Source: Maricaulis salignorans
Lineage (GTDB): Bacteria; Pseudomonadota; Alphaproteobacteria; Caulobacterales; Aquidulcibacteraceae
Direction of reading: 5' to 3'
Assembly: GCA_945891505.1 (NCBI GenBank)
Contig: CAMDDL010000011.1
Location: forward strand, 1 to 64,000
DNA length: 64,000 nucleotides
Shown: piece by piece, positions 36,725 to 46,527 of the stretch
Position numbering within the stretch: the first letter of the stretch is position 1
How the letters are laid out: each line of letters begins with the position of its first letter
The notes under the pieces: model-generated
What the model was told of the DNA's origin: nothing
Database searches by the model: none
The model's input: the letters and a program-made list of their open reading frames with translations, nothing else
Position numbers and translations under genes: made by a program

Positions 36725-38806
36725 ATGCGTCCTGAAAGCCTGTTTGCCCTCTTTGCGCCTTTAACGACCCTACCCGGGGTCGGCCCCAAGATTGCGCCTT
36801 TGGCGGCCAAAGCGGCAGGCGGTGAGACGGTGCGCGATCTGGCGTTTCACTTGCCGACAGGCCTCGTCGACCGACGCTATCGCCCAAAGATCCATGAAGC
36901 AGAGCTTGGGCGGCTATGTACCCTCGAAGTGACGGTGGAGCGCCATCAGCCCGGTGGCATGGGCCGGCCCTATAAAATCCAAGTGTCAGATGACACGGGC
37001 TTCTTATCGCTTCTCTTCTTCAAGCCCAACGCACGCTATCTGACCGAGCGTTTGCCCGAAGGGGCGGTCCGCGTGGTGTCTGGCGAAATCAGCGAACGCT
37101 ATGGCGAGCGGCAGATGATCCATCCCTCGCGTATCCTCAATCTGGATGATCCCGATCTGGGCGTGGTGTTTGAGCCGATTTATCGCAGTGTCGCCGGCCT
37201 CTCGCATCGGACTTTGGCGAAGATTTGTGGCGCAGCGGCGCATAAGGCTGAGGGGCTTGCCGAATGGGCCGATCCAGCCCTTGTGGCACGCGAAGGGTGG
37301 GAGAGCTTTGGCGCAGCCCTTGTGCGTGCCCATGCCCCTGATGGGGAGGATGAGATCCTGCCCAGCACGCCTGCGCGGCGCAGGTTGGCTTATGATGAGC
37401 TATTCGCCCGCCAAATTGCCCTGCAGCTGTCAGGTGCCGCAAGGCGGCGCACGCCAGGGCGCGCCATTCATGGCACAGGAACTTATACCGACGCTCTATT
37501 AGCCGCTCTGCCCTATCAGCCGACAGGCGCCCAGACCCGCGCTTTTGCCGAAATCGGGGCGGACATGGCGGCTTCCACGCCGATGTTGCGCCTGCTGCAA
37601 GGCGATGTCGGCGCGGGCAAGACTTTGGTCGCCGCGTGGTCGATGGCGCGGGCGGCGGAAGCTGAGATGCAATCGGCCTTGATGGCCCCCACCGAAATCC
37701 TCGCGCGCCAGCATTATGCGGGCCTCGCTCCTTTGATGGCCAAGATCGGCCTGCGCCTCGAAGTGCTGACCGGCAAGGATAAGGCCAGTCACAAGCGCAT
37801 GGTGCTGGAAGGCCTCGCCAATGGCGATATCCATGCGGTGTGCGGCACCCATGCCCTGTTTCAACAAGGCGTCGTGTTTCAGCAATTGGGACTGGTGGTG
37901 GTCGATGAGCAGCACCGCTTTGGTGTCGCGGACCGCAGGCGCCTGATCGACAAGGGTTTTGCGCCTCATGTGCTCGCGATGAGCGCGACGCCAATTCCAC
38001 GCACGCTTGCCATGGCCGTTTATGGTGACCTTGATGTCAGCCGTCTCGATGAAAAGCCACCGGGCCGTGCGCCAATCAAGACTATCGCCATGTCGCTCGA
38101 CCGGCTGGATGAAGTGGCCGAAGCCGCCCGTCGCGCCATTGAGAAAGACGACCGCGTATTCTGGGTCTGCCCGCTCGTGGAAGAAAGCGACAAGGTGGAT
38201 GTATCGGCGGCAAGCGACCGCTTTCAGGACCTGCAGGCCATTTTTGGCGACAGTGTGCGCCTAATCCATGGCCGGATGTCATCAAAGGACAAAGACGAAG
38301 CGATGGAGGACTTTCGTAGCGGGGCTGCGAAGATACTGGTCGCCACGACCGTCATCGAAGTGGGCGTCGATGTGCCCGAGGCCAGTGTGATGGTGATCGA
38401 GCATGCCGAGCGCTTTGGCCTCGCCCAATTGCACCAGCTTCGGGGACGGGTAGGGCGGGGCGGCAAACCCGGCCACTGCCTGCTGCTTTATGCCAATCCG
38501 TTGAGCGAGATGGGCGCGCGGCGCATCGCGAAATTACGCGAGACCGAAGATGGCTTTGCCATTGCTGAAGAAGATTTCAAGCTGCGCGGCGGGGGGGACC
38601 TATTGGGCCTACGCCAATCGGGTATCCCTGCCTTCAAGCTGGCAGACGCAGCCCTCCACTCAGACCTATTGGCCATCGCCCAGCGCGATGCGCGTGTGTT
38701 GGTGGACGCCGACCCGACACTCTCCAGCCCACGTGGCCTTGCAGCCCGATTGGCGCTGCATCTGTTTGATCAAGTGGATCCCGAAGTGTTTTTGGGGACG
38801 GGGTGA
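36725..38806 (+). CDS. recG: ATP-dependent DNA helicase RecG
   Basis: The 693-residue protein has an N-terminal wedge/OB domain (LEVTVERHQPGGMGRPYKIQ) followed by helicase domains. Walker A is LQGDVGAGKTLVA, motif II DEQHRFGV, motif III SATPIPRTLAMAVYGDLDVS, motif VI QLHQLRGRVGRGG. RecG remodels stalled replication forks and Holliday junctions. Full length. The ATP12 gene lies convergent 3 bases beyond. Confidence 0.95.
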   Translation: MRPESLFALFAPLTTLPGVGPKIAPLAAKAAGGETVRDLAFHLPTGLVDRRYRPKIHEAELGRLCTLEVTVERHQPGGMGRPYKIQVSDDTGFLSLLFFKPNARYLTERLPEGAVRVVSGEISERYGERQMIHPSRILNLDDPDLGVVFEPIYRSVAGLSHRTLAKICGAAAHKAEGLAEWADPALVAREGWESFGAALVRAHAPDGEDEILPSTPARRRLAYDELFARQIALQLSGAARRRTPGRAIHGTGTYTDALLAALPYQPTGAQTRAFAEIGADMAASTPMLRLLQGDVGAGKTLVAAWSMARAAEAEMQSALMAPTEILARQHYAGLAPLMAKIGLRLEVLTGKDKASHKRMVLEGLANGDIHAVCGTHALFQQGVVFQQLGLVVVDEQHRFGVADRRRLIDKGFAPHVLAMSATPIPRTLAMAVYGDLDVSRLDEKPPGRAPIKTIAMSLDRLDEVAEAARRAIEKDDRVFWVCPLVEESDKVDVSAASDRFQDLQAIFGDSVRLIHGRMSSKDKDEAMEDFRSGAAKILVATTVIEVGVDVPEASVMVIEHAERFGLAQLHQLRGRVGRGGKPGHCLLLYANPLSEMGARRIAKLRETEDGFAIAEEDFKLRGGGDLLGLRQSGIPAFKLADAALHSDLLAIAQRDARVLVDADPTLSSPRGLAARLALHLFDQVDPEVFLGTG

Positions 38807-38809
38807 GGG

Positions 38810-39520
38810 TTAGTCGAGCGCTGAAACCAATTGCTCCGCCGCGATCAGGTCAACGCGCCTTGCATTGGCGATTTTTTCTTCGTCGGGGTCGCGGCCCCAG
38901 CGTTCGGCCTGCCAGTCTTCTTCCACGCGTATAGCGCGGAAGGCGGTTTCGCCGTCTATGTGGCGGTGGATCAGGGCAAGTGCCACGATGGCAGAGCCGG
39001 CGAGCCCATTGGCAAAGGCCAACGCCGTGAGGCGCAGATCGTCGAGTGCGTGGGCAGCGGCTTCAATGCGGGCGAGCGACTCTTCAGGTTGATCAATCGC
39101 CAAAGCCTGCATGGTGGTTGCAAGCTGAACTCCCAAGTGCGCTTCTGCCCAAGCAAGTAACGGATCCCATGCCGCAGCTTGGGCGGCAACAAGGCTGGCA
39201 GGCGTTGTTGCGCGATAACAAACAAGGTCTGTCGCCGCATATTTGACGATCTCGCCGACCATGGCGGTTCGGGTCTCTGCCGCCCGGTCTAATGCGACAT
39301 TGACCAGCCGGGTGATTGGCATGGCGAAAGGGTCGATGGTTTCGAGTTGCGCATCCCACTCTGCGGCAACCAGTTTGGCCGCGGCCTCGGTTGGAAGGAT
39401 CAGCGGCCTTTTTGCTGGTGTCTTCGGCGTCGCCCGATCAAGGCGAACAGCAAAGCCGGTTTCGACCGGGGCGATATCGACTGTCTTGTAAAAGCGGCGG
39501 CTGGATGTTTGCTGGGTCAT
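38810..39520 (-). CDS. ATP12-family F1-ATPase assembly chaperone
   Basis: The 236-residue protein matches the ATP12 family: RRFYKTVDIAPVETGFAVRL, AAEWDAQLETIDPFAMPITR, RATTPASLVAAQAAAWDPLL and HRHIDGETAFRAIRVEEDW. In mitochondria ATP12 chaperones the F1 alpha subunit; the bacterial form is confined largely to alphaproteobacteria. The ATG at 39520 is preferred over a TTG at 39529. In many relatives it directly follows crcB-rluC-HAD; here a kinase and a channel gene lie between. Confidence 0.9.
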   Translation of the reverse strand: MTQQTSSRRFYKTVDIAPVETGFAVRLDRATPKTPAKRPLILPTEAAAKLVAAEWDAQLETIDPFAMPITRLVNVALDRAAETRTAMVGEIVKYAATDLVCYRATTPASLVAAQAAAWDPLLAWAEAHLGVQLATTMQALAIDQPEESLARIEAAAHALDDLRLTALAFANGLAGSAIVALALIHRHIDGETAFRAIRVEEDWQAERWGRDPDEEKIANARRVDLIAAEQLVSALD

Positions 39521-39590
39521 CAGAGTCAAATAGGATGTTTAGCCACTACTGGCCAGCCGAGTGCGTTGGGAGATGTAACGCGCAGCGATC

Positions 39591-41747
39591 TTATGCCTGT
39601 TTGCGGTCTGTTTCCTCGGAGCCTTCTTGGGGGCCTTCTTGTGCTCGAGCAATCGTAACCTCAATGCCGTCTATCAGACTTTTGGGGGTAATCGGTTTGG
39701 CGATATAATAATCACAACCAGCTTCCCGACCTTGATCGACATGCTCCTGCAGCGCATTAGCGCTCAACATGGCGATTGGTGTTCTTTGTAGGCCCTTTGC
39801 CGCCTCTAGCCGTCGGATTTCACGCGTTGCAGTTAGCCCATCCATTTCCGGCATTTGCATGTCCATGAGAATGACGTCAAACGATCCTTGCTGAAATGCC
39901 TCTAAAGCCTCCAAGCCATGGTTAGCAATGGTCAGGTCAATGCCAAATGGTTCTAAAATCAACGCGACAACGCGCTGATTAATCACATGATCTTCAACCA
40001 AGAGAATTTTGAGGTCATTTTGTGCTGGGTCATCTGGCCCGGTCTCTGTTGAACCAGAAATGACCATTTCTACCCCGCTAAACACCGCGCGAGGTGACGT
40101 GCGATGGATCGGTAGGTCCAATCGAAACACGCTTCCCACACCGGGGGTCGATTCAGCAAGAATTTTTCCGCCCAGCGCGCTGGCCAGGGCGAGACAAATG
40201 GACAAGCCAAGGCCTGACCCACCAAATGCTCGGGTTATTGAAGTGTCCGCTTGCTCAAAGCGATTGAACAGGCGCTTTTTAGTCGTGTTATCAAAGCCGA
40301 TACCAGTATCAGAAACTTGAACCATAAGTTGGTCGGCGCTGTCGCCATCAGCAGCCTCAGACAAAGTGACTTCGATACCGACTGAACCAAATTGAGTGAA
40401 CTTGACGGCATTTGACACCAAGTTCGAGACAATCTGGCGAAGCCGCAAAGGATCGCCTCGGAAAACACCGTGTGCATTGGGGGCAATATGCACAGTGAAT
40501 TCCAGGTCTTTTGTTTCCGCAGATGGGCGCAAAATCTGTGTCGTTTGTTGGATGAGCTTGAAGAGGTCGAACTCCTCTTCAGTGATTTCAAGCTTGCCAG
40601 CTTCGATTTTAGAAAGGTCTAGAATATCGCCAAGTAAGCCCTCTAACGCGTTTCCTGACGATAAAATCAGGTTGACCATTTCTTCCTGACGCGGATCAAG
40701 GTTTGTGCGGGCTAAAGCGCCCGCCATGCCGATGACGCCATTCAGGGGCGTCCGAATTTCATGGCTCATATTGGCAAGAAAGCTGGATTTTGCTTGATTG
40801 GCGGACTCTGCCTTGGTCGCCAAATCAGCGATCTCTCGGGCTTGCAGAAACTGAGCGACCCGCTCAGCCAATGAGACAACGAACGCACATTCATCATCAT
40901 TCCATTGGCGGGCTTTGCCTTGGGATTCACAGCATAACACACCCTTTAACTCGCCATCAAAGAGAATTTGGGCGTCCAAAAGTGACTTAATTCCCAATGG
41001 TTGACAATAGTCGACGTTTAGCCGATCTGCGCGTGGATCTGTTGCCACATCATGGATAGCTGCAACCCGATCCTGTTCCATTGCTTGAAAATACAAAGGG
41101 TAATCACTCCGACGGATAGACTGCCCTTCACTAAAATACTCCGATGAATTCTCACGTCGTTGCACGCAGCGGAGTGTTTCGTGACTTTCATCAAATACCC
41201 ATAAGCTTGCGCGCTCTACTTCCAGTGCCGAAGTGGCCGATTGGGTGATGGCAGAAGCGAATTCAGCTAAGTCGACTTCGCCCGTTAGTTGTAAGCGAAG
41301 CAATTGGTCGAGTTCTTGGCTAAAAAAGGCTAGTTTTTTCGACCTTTGCAACTGGTCGTCAACACTGGCCCGCAAGAGGGCCGCTGCATCGCACAAGCCT
41401 GCAAACTTACCTTGATCCGTTACAATAAATCCATCCAAGAAAGTTTCGTTTGTGTATTCGGCAAAGGAAGCAGAAACCTGAAGGACTGACTGATGCTTGT
41501 CGAATATTGGGGGCGCTTTGTTCATCAGCATTGCAATTGGGCGCTTCTCCCATAGCGCGCGCCCAAAAGTATCCGCGTATTTGAGCAAAAAGGCTTGTCG
41601 CGATACTAAGCCAACTGGCATTTTGTCGGTATCGATGATTGCAATTGCCATGCAATTGGGGTCCGCACTGAAAATCTCAAACGCATCTTGCCCTGTCGCA
41701 GTTGACAGGAGATGGGGAGAATTTGGACTTAGCAACCGAATGATCAT
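39591..41747 (-). CDS. Hybrid sensor histidine kinase (CBS-like, GAF, kinase, receiver)
   Basis: The 718-residue protein has no membrane span. Residues 1-130 look like a pair of CBS-like modules ([40 protein letters not shown]). A GAF domain follows (about 155-305), a coiled linker, then HisKA with His329 ([11 protein letters not shown]), an HATPase domain ([27 protein letters not shown]) and a C-terminal receiver with Asp629 ([13 protein letters not shown]) and Lys684. A cytosolic kinase of this kind probably senses a ligand through GAF or CBS. GAGAGG lies 6 bases before the start. Target regulator not adjacent. Confidence 0.9.
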   Translation of the reverse strand: MIIRLLSPNSPHLLSTATGQDAFEIFSADPNCMAIAIIDTDKMPVGLVSRQAFLLKYADTFGRALWEKRPIAMLMNKAPPIFDKHQSVLQVSASFAEYTNETFLDGFIVTDQGKFAGLCDAAALLRASVDDQLQRSKKLAFFSQELDQLLRLQLTGEVDLAEFASAITQSATSALEVERASLWVFDESHETLRCVQRRENSSEYFSEGQSIRRSDYPLYFQAMEQDRVAAIHDVATDPRADRLNVDYCQPLGIKSLLDAQILFDGELKGVLCCESQGKARQWNDDECAFVVSLAERVAQFLQAREIADLATKAESANQAKSSFLANMSHEIRTPLNGVIGMAGALARTNLDPRQEEMVNLILSSGNALEGLLGDILDLSKIEAGKLEITEEEFDLFKLIQQTTQILRPSAETKDLEFTVHIAPNAHGVFRGDPLRLRQIVSNLVSNAVKFTQFGSVGIEVTLSEAADGDSADQLMVQVSDTGIGFDNTTKKRLFNRFEQADTSITRAFGGSGLGLSICLALASALGGKILAESTPGVGSVFRLDLPIHRTSPRAVFSGVEMVISGSTETGPDDPAQNDLKILLVEDHVINQRVVALILEPFGIDLTIANHGLEALEAFQQGSFDVILMDMQMPEMDGLTATREIRRLEAAKGLQRTPIAMLSANALQEHVDQGREAGCDYYIAKPITPKSLIDGIEVTIARAQEGPQEGSEETDRKQA

Positions 41748-41936
41748 TTTGGCCTCTCGCTACCATTACTAGTCCTACAAGCCTAAAAAATCGTTGTTCT
41801 ACTGTGACATTTCTGTGAATGGATGCACGAATTAAAAGCCTTAGGTTTGGTTTTCTTTGATTTACCCACTCTAGGCCAGTGAAATCCTTGACCCAATCTA
41901 ACCGTCGCGCCAATGGGAAGCGCTAAGGAACCTGCC

Positions 41937-42731
41937 ATGTTAGATAAAATTCAAAAAATCCTTGAATCGCGCGCGTTCGAGTGGGCGATCACCGCCTTGA
42001 TCTTGGTCAACGCGGTGATTTTGGGTCTGGAATCTTCGCCGAGCATTATGGCGGCTTGGGGTCCGCTCCTAACCGGACTGGATAAAGCTTTGCTCGCTAT
42101 TTTCGTGGTGGAGCTGGGGCTGAAGCTTCTGGTGTATCGGCAAAAATTCTTTCAATCTGGTTGGAACTTGTTCGATTTCACCATCATTGCGATCGCACTT
42201 GTGCCCGCATCAGGCCCCTTGAGCGTATTGCGGGCGCTGCGCGTCTTGCGTGTGTTGCGCCTAATTACCATCATCCCAAGCTTAAAGCGTGTGGTAGGGG
42301 CGATGCTTTCAGCATTGCCTGGCATGGGCTCCATCATCGTTTTACTTGCCTTGGTTTTCTATGTCAGCGCTGTGATGGCGACAAAATTGTTTGCGGCAAC
42401 CGAGCCCGAAGCTTTTGGCGACCTTGGCCGCAGCCTCTACACCCTATTTCAGCTTATGACTTTGGATGGCTGGTCCGGCGAGATCGTCAAGCCAGTCTTA
42501 GAAAACCATCCCTATGCAATGTTCTTCTTCCTGCCGTTCATCCTGTTCAGCGCTTTTGTGGTCTTGAACCTTTTTATCGGGGTAGTCGTTGGGGCGATGC
42601 AGGATGAGGCCCAAGATGTGGTTGCGTCCGCAGCGCTGACCACACAAGCGCGCGAGGAAGCGTTGCTGAATGAAATGAGAGCGTTACGGGGTGAAGTTGA
42701 GGCTCTGCGTGAAACGCTGAAACGCAAATAG
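41937..42731 (+). CDS. Voltage-gated cation channel of the bacterial NaChBac family
   Basis: The 264-residue protein has six membrane helices (S1-S6). S4 carries regularly spaced arginines (LSVLRALRVLRVLRLITIIP). The pore loop reads FQLMTLDGWSGE, where sodium-selective relatives have TLESW. S6 ends in a cytosolic coiled coil (ALLNEMRALRGEVEALRETL) that makes the tetramer. The family forms homotetramers in the inner membrane. The ATG at 41937 is favoured because AAGGA lies 7 bases upstream; 41913 has none. Divergent from the hybrid kinase gene. Confidence 0.9.
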   Translation: MLDKIQKILESRAFEWAITALILVNAVILGLESSPSIMAAWGPLLTGLDKALLAIFVVELGLKLLVYRQKFFQSGWNLFDFTIIAIALVPASGPLSVLRALRVLRVLRLITIIPSLKRVVGAMLSALPGMGSIIVLLALVFYVSAVMATKLFAATEPEAFGDLGRSLYTLFQLMTLDGWSGEIVKPVLENHPYAMFFFLPFILFSAFVVLNLFIGVVVGAMQDEAQDVVASAALTTQAREEALLNEMRALRGEVEALRETLKRK

Positions 42732-42736
42732 TTGGC

Positions 42737-43399
42737 CTATACGTAGCCCTGAAGGAGTTGCTCGAGTTCCCCCATTTGGTGGGTGACGCGCGCGGCGCCT
42801 GCTGCCAGCATTTCTTCGGTCGTACCAAAGCCCCATGATACGCCGATTGCCGTCGTCCCGGCCTGAACGGCCATGGTCATATCATGCTCGCTGTCGCCGA
42901 TTACCAAGGTCTGGTCTGGTCGGGCACCGACCACGCGCATATTCTCCAGCACCATATGCGGGTGAGGTTTGCCCGGACCGTCATCGGCACAGAAATGGGC
43001 TTGGAAGAGATCGCCCCAAGCGTGCTGCTCCAGCATGGCATCAAGCCCCCGACGGGACTTGCCCGTGGCGATGCCCAAAACCCAATTGTCCGCCAGCAAA
43101 CTGCGTAACAGCGCATCGGCCCCGTCATAGGCGGGTGACTGAAAGGCTGGGTCTTGCCGCATGTCGAAAAAGGCGGTGCGATAACTCTCGAGAATAGACT
43201 GGCGCAGCGCGTCATCGGCATCCGGGGCGAGAAAGGCTAAGCCCGGCCCCAAAGACAGGCCAATGACCCGCCGGGTCCGTTCAAACCCCGGAGGGGCAAG
43301 TCCGGCACCAATAAAGGCCCTATCCATGCAGGCGGTTATGATCGCACGGCTATCGACCAAGGTGCCGTCAATATCAAAGACCGCGAAACGAAGGGTCAA
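42737..43399 (-). CDS. HAD-superfamily hydrolase, phosphoglycolate phosphatase-like
   Basis: The 220-residue HAD protein has motif I FDIDGTLVDS, motif II IATGKSRRG, motif III KPHPHM and motif IV VIGDSEHDM. It resembles Gph-type phosphatases, but substrate cannot be fixed by sequence. It overlaps the rluC stop by 4 bases (ATGA), so it is translated with rluC. Confidence 0.88.
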   Translation of the reverse strand: MTLRFAVFDIDGTLVDSRAIITACMDRAFIGAGLAPPGFERTRRVIGLSLGPGLAFLAPDADDALRQSILESYRTAFFDMRQDPAFQSPAYDGADALLRSLLADNWVLGIATGKSRRGLDAMLEQHAWGDLFQAHFCADDGPGKPHPHMVLENMRVVGARPDQTLVIGDSEHDMTMAVQAGTTAIGVSWGFGTTEEMLAAGAARVTHQMGELEQLLQGYV

Positions 43400-44406
43400 G
43401 CATCTACCCGGAAATGTTCAAACGGATCGCGGCCTTCAAACTGCTGGAAGCCTAGCGCATCAAACGCTTTCAGCATGTGAGGTGGCAGGTCGGCAGTAAC
43501 GCTCAAAATCCCGCCCTTTGGGTGTGGGATGCGGATCGCACGCGCATGCAGATGCAATTGCTCGCTCAAGCCACCAATAGGCTCGCGGTCACACACATAT
43601 TTCGGGTCACCGGCGATGGCATAGCCCATTTCCGCCATATGGAAGCGCAATTGGTGGGTGCGTCCGGTAATAGGCTTCAGCGCCACCCAAGATGCCTTTG
43701 TACCGGCGTTTGAGATGACGTGATAATCGGTGATGGCGAACACCGCATTGGGTTCCCCGTGCGCTGCGCGCTGCATCAACTCATTATCAGGGTTCTTGGC
43801 ACTGCCGGCTTTGATCATCCAACCGCGGACTTCGCCTGACAGTGGATGGGGCGTACCCAAACAAATGGCCCAATAAACCTTCGTGGTCTTGCGCCCTGCA
43901 AAGGCTTTAGACAATTTTGCGGTGGCGGCTGGATTGCGGCCAAAGATCAAGACACCCGAGGTATCCTTGTCCAAGCGGTGGCAGAGTTTTGGTTTGCCAT
44001 GTTCATCCATGGCAAAAATTTCCATCATCTTGTCGAGATGCTTGGTCATGCCCGTACCGCCCTGCACGGCAATGCCGGGTGGCTTGTTCAGGACGATGAC
44101 ATCCTCATCCTCATGGATGACCATATCGCGCAGCCAACGCTCATCCTCGGGGCTTAAGCGGACGCGGACGACGCCGTCGTCCTTCTTCTCTGGGATGACG
44201 ATTTCCTGTGGCGCAGACACTTCCGCACCGGGGCTGAGGCGGTCGCCCGCCTTCTTGGCGCGCACGCCATCAATCCGGATCTGACCCTTGCGGATCATTT
44301 GTTCGATCCGCCCTTGCGTGAGGGTGGTGAACTTGCGGCGCAGGAACCGGTCGAGGCGAACTTCGCCGTCGGTTTCGCGAACGGGGAGGGTGATGGGAGA
44401 TGACAT
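43396..44406 (-). CDS. rluC: RluA-family pseudouridine synthase, RluC-like
   Basis: The 336-residue protein has an N-terminal S4 RNA-binding domain (LDRFLRRKFTTLTQGRIEQM) and a catalytic domain with Asp in CHRLDKDTSGVLIFGRN. Other marks are VLNKPPGIAVQGGTGMTKHL and PITGRTHQLRFHMAEMGYAI. It modifies 23S rRNA uridines (RluC: 955, 2504, 2580 in E. coli). Gene order crcB-rluC-HAD is characteristic of alphaproteobacteria. Confidence 0.9.
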   Translation of the reverse strand: MSSPITLPVRETDGEVRLDRFLRRKFTTLTQGRIEQMIRKGQIRIDGVRAKKAGDRLSPGAEVSAPQEIVIPEKKDDGVVRVRLSPEDERWLRDMVIHEDEDVIVLNKPPGIAVQGGTGMTKHLDKMMEIFAMDEHGKPKLCHRLDKDTSGVLIFGRNPAATAKLSKAFAGRKTTKVYWAICLGTPHPLSGEVRGWMIKAGSAKNPDNELMQRAAHGEPNAVFAITDYHVISNAGTKASWVALKPITGRTHQLRFHMAEMGYAIAGDPKYVCDREPIGGLSEQLHLHARAIRIPHPKGGILSVTADLPPHMLKAFDALGFQQFEGRDPFEHFRVDA

Positions 44407-44415
44407 GGCGCTCTC

Positions 44416-44802
44416 TTACCCGTTAAGCCGCCCAAGTGCCATGCCTGCAAACAGGGCAGCAATTGAGACCACCACAGAGGTTAGGCCGTAAAGACCTGCT
44501 TGGCCCCACTGGCCCGCCTCAATCATGCGGGCGCTTTCGAGCGAGAAGGCAGAAAAGGTGGTAAATCCGCCCAGAATTCCGGTGGCGAGAAACAGCCGCC
44601 AATTCTCTGCCCCGCCAGTCATCGCGCCGCCACGCATCAACGTGGCCATGACGATACCCATCACGAAACTGCCGAAGACATTGACCCCGAAAGTGCCCCA
44701 AGGCCAAGCAATGCCCAGCCAGCGCGCGGCAGTCATGCCAAAGGCCCAGCGCGCGACAGCGCCTAGGCCACCGCCTATAAATACCAGAAAAGCTTGCATC
44801 AT
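44416..44802 (-). CDS. crcB: Fluoride channel CrcB/Fluc
   Basis: The 128-residue protein has four transmembrane helices. Conserved Fluc features are FIGGGLGAVARWAFG in helix 1, GTFGVNVFGSFVMGI with its Asn, and GILGGFTTFSAFSLE, the phenylalanine-lined pore with the central sodium site. It lets toxic fluoride leave the cell as a dual-topology dimer. No fluoride riboswitch was recognised upstream. rluC starts 9 bases after its stop. Confidence 0.93.
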   Translation of the reverse strand: MMQAFLVFIGGGLGAVARWAFGMTAARWLGIAWPWGTFGVNVFGSFVMGIVMATLMRGGAMTGGAENWRLFLATGILGGFTTFSAFSLESARMIEAGQWGQAGLYGLTSVVVSIAALFAGMALGRLNG

Positions 44803-44845
44803 GATGCACTATGCCGGTGGTACGGCCTAAAAAACAAGTGCTGGA

Positions 44846-46213
44846 TTATTGCTTGGGAATACCTGGTCCATCATCGCGCGGCAGGCAAGACAAGCCAAAT
44901 TGGGCTTGCGGTGTGCCGGGCTTGCACAGAGGCAAGGGATTACTGCCCAAGGGATAACGACCGGGCGCTGCATCCTTTGGCACGGCGACAGGCATAGGCT
45001 TGGCTAAACGCGGGGACCTGCCATCAATTGGATCCCAATCAGGGCATTTGCCATCTCGGTCGCGACTGATCTGCGCGCATTCACCAGTTCGGGCCATCTT
45101 GGAAAGAAGCGTCCCACCGACCCCAGTTGGGAATTCTGTTTTAACGCCTGCGCCACCGGGTCTGCGTGGCAGGGCACCACTAGAGCCAGCGCTCGCCTGC
45201 GAACCGGCCTGACCCCCGCCGCCTGAAGAAGGTGACGCCCCGCCACCAGCAAGGGATCCGCCAAGCGACGTGACCCCGCCTGATGTGCCGACACCGGATT
45301 GCGCGTTAGCTTGAGAAGTCGCGCCGCCGCCGCTCGTCCCGCCTGCTGCTGCCGCATTACCGCCACTCGCATTCGCAACCGCTTGTTCTTCGGGAACCCG
45401 CAAGTCCGCCGCATTGATCTGGGGCACTTGGACTTTAGGTAGCGCGACTTGCGATTTGGGTAAAGCCAGCGGGGCGGCCTGTGTTGGCGTTGCGGTGATC
45501 GGGCGGTTAGGCAAGGTGCGCAGATTTGGCGCAGCAGCAGGAGCTAAAGTCGGTAAGGGACTTGGCTGATAGGGCGGGGGCTCTTCGTCTTCGACCGCAT
45601 CTGGCACTTGCAGGTTCGGTGTTGCCTGCATTGCTGGCGCCGTGGCGGCCTTTAGCCTTTGCCCTTTTAGTTGCAGCGCATCTGGTGTCGGTTGAGTCAG
45701 TATTGGTGAAGCAGGTCGCAGCGTAACCGGCTTGGGCAAGGGGGCTGCGATTGGCTTGAAGGGAATAGGTGCAGCCTCTTCCATAGGGGCGGGCGCAACA
45801 TCTGCTTTTCGATTATTGGCTTGAGACAGCACCGGCGGGGCCTTGGGTACGTCCGGCGCAACTTGCTTAGTCAGAGCAGGCGGCGGCGGGATGGGTGGTG
45901 TTAGGGTCGGCGGTGGTACTGGTGCTTCGACCGGTGGGGCTGGTGCCGGAATTGTCTCTGCAGGTGGTTCTGCCTTAGGTACAACTGGCGCTGGGTTGAG
46001 TTCTGTCTGCACAGGCGCTTTCGTCTGCGCATTGGTAGTTTGTGGCAGCGTAACAATCTCAACATTGTCGAGAAAATCGGGTTCGAGGAGTGGACCCGTT
46101 GAAGTCAGCAACACGGCAGACAGGATCAAATGAACGGTACCAACGGTCGCAATGGTCCAGAAGTGGGGACGTGAATGCCCCAAATCTGAAATCACAATTG
46201 GCCCGAGATCCAT
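44846..46213 (-). CDS. Proline-rich TonB-like membrane protein, function unknown
   Basis: About 455 residues. A transmembrane helix near the start (FWTIATVGTVHLILSAVLLT) is followed by a very long Pro/Ala-rich linker, a Gly/Ser/Ala-rich segment (about 300-365) and a short C-terminal region with CAQISRDRDGKCP and two more cysteines. The architecture resembles TonB or TolA, but no TonB C-terminal fold is visible. The C-terminal CAQI-x7-CP motif is shared with the protein at 13015-13833. The ATG at 46213 is chosen over 46291 because the upstream part is basic and not conserved-looking; the spacing of GAGGGA is long, so the start is uncertain. Confidence 0.65.
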   Translation of the reverse strand: MDLGPIVISDLGHSRPHFWTIATVGTVHLILSAVLLTSTGPLLEPDFLDNVEIVTLPQTTNAQTKAPVQTELNPAPVVPKAEPPAETIPAPAPPVEAPVPPPTLTPPIPPPPALTKQVAPDVPKAPPVLSQANNRKADVAPAPMEEAAPIPFKPIAAPLPKPVTLRPASPILTQPTPDALQLKGQRLKAATAPAMQATPNLQVPDAVEDEEPPPYQPSPLPTLAPAAAPNLRTLPNRPITATPTQAAPLALPKSQVALPKVQVPQINAADLRVPEEQAVANASGGNAAAAGGTSGGGATSQANAQSGVGTSGGVTSLGGSLAGGGASPSSGGGGQAGSQASAGSSGALPRRPGGAGVKTEFPTGVGGTLLSKMARTGECAQISRDRDGKCPDWDPIDGRSPRLAKPMPVAVPKDAAPGRYPLGSNPLPLCKPGTPQAQFGLSCLPRDDGPGIPKQ

Positions 46214-46352
46214 GGTACGCAAGCTGTTCCCTCGTTTAGGCTTCCCATAAATCCAGTGCGTTGACCGCTTTGGTCGATGGTTCTGCCTCACTGCTGTTTA
46301 GGGCCAAATCGTTCACGTATCATGAGCGAATTTTCGCCACTAAAGCCTCATC

Positions 46353-46398
46353 TTGCCCCTTACGAATAAAACAGGTTGCCCCTTACGAATAAAACAGG
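46353..46398. repeat. Perfect 23-bp tandem duplication
   Basis: The 23-base unit beginning TTGCCCCTTACGAATAAAAC occurs twice head-to-tail without a mismatch (46353-46375 and 46376-46398). It lies in the divergent gap between the proline-rich protein gene and purD, 130 bases before purD. It could be two operator sites or a recent replication-slippage duplication. Confidence 0.8.
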
Positions 46399-46527
46399 AC
46401 CGATTAAAGGCAAAAGCCGCAGTGAATGATCCCCAATGCTGCAATCGCGCGGTCAAGAAAAGTACCGTGATCTTGACCTCATCGGCCTTACTGCCTAGCC
46501 CAGTCTAGCAGCAGGCAGGGGGAAAAG

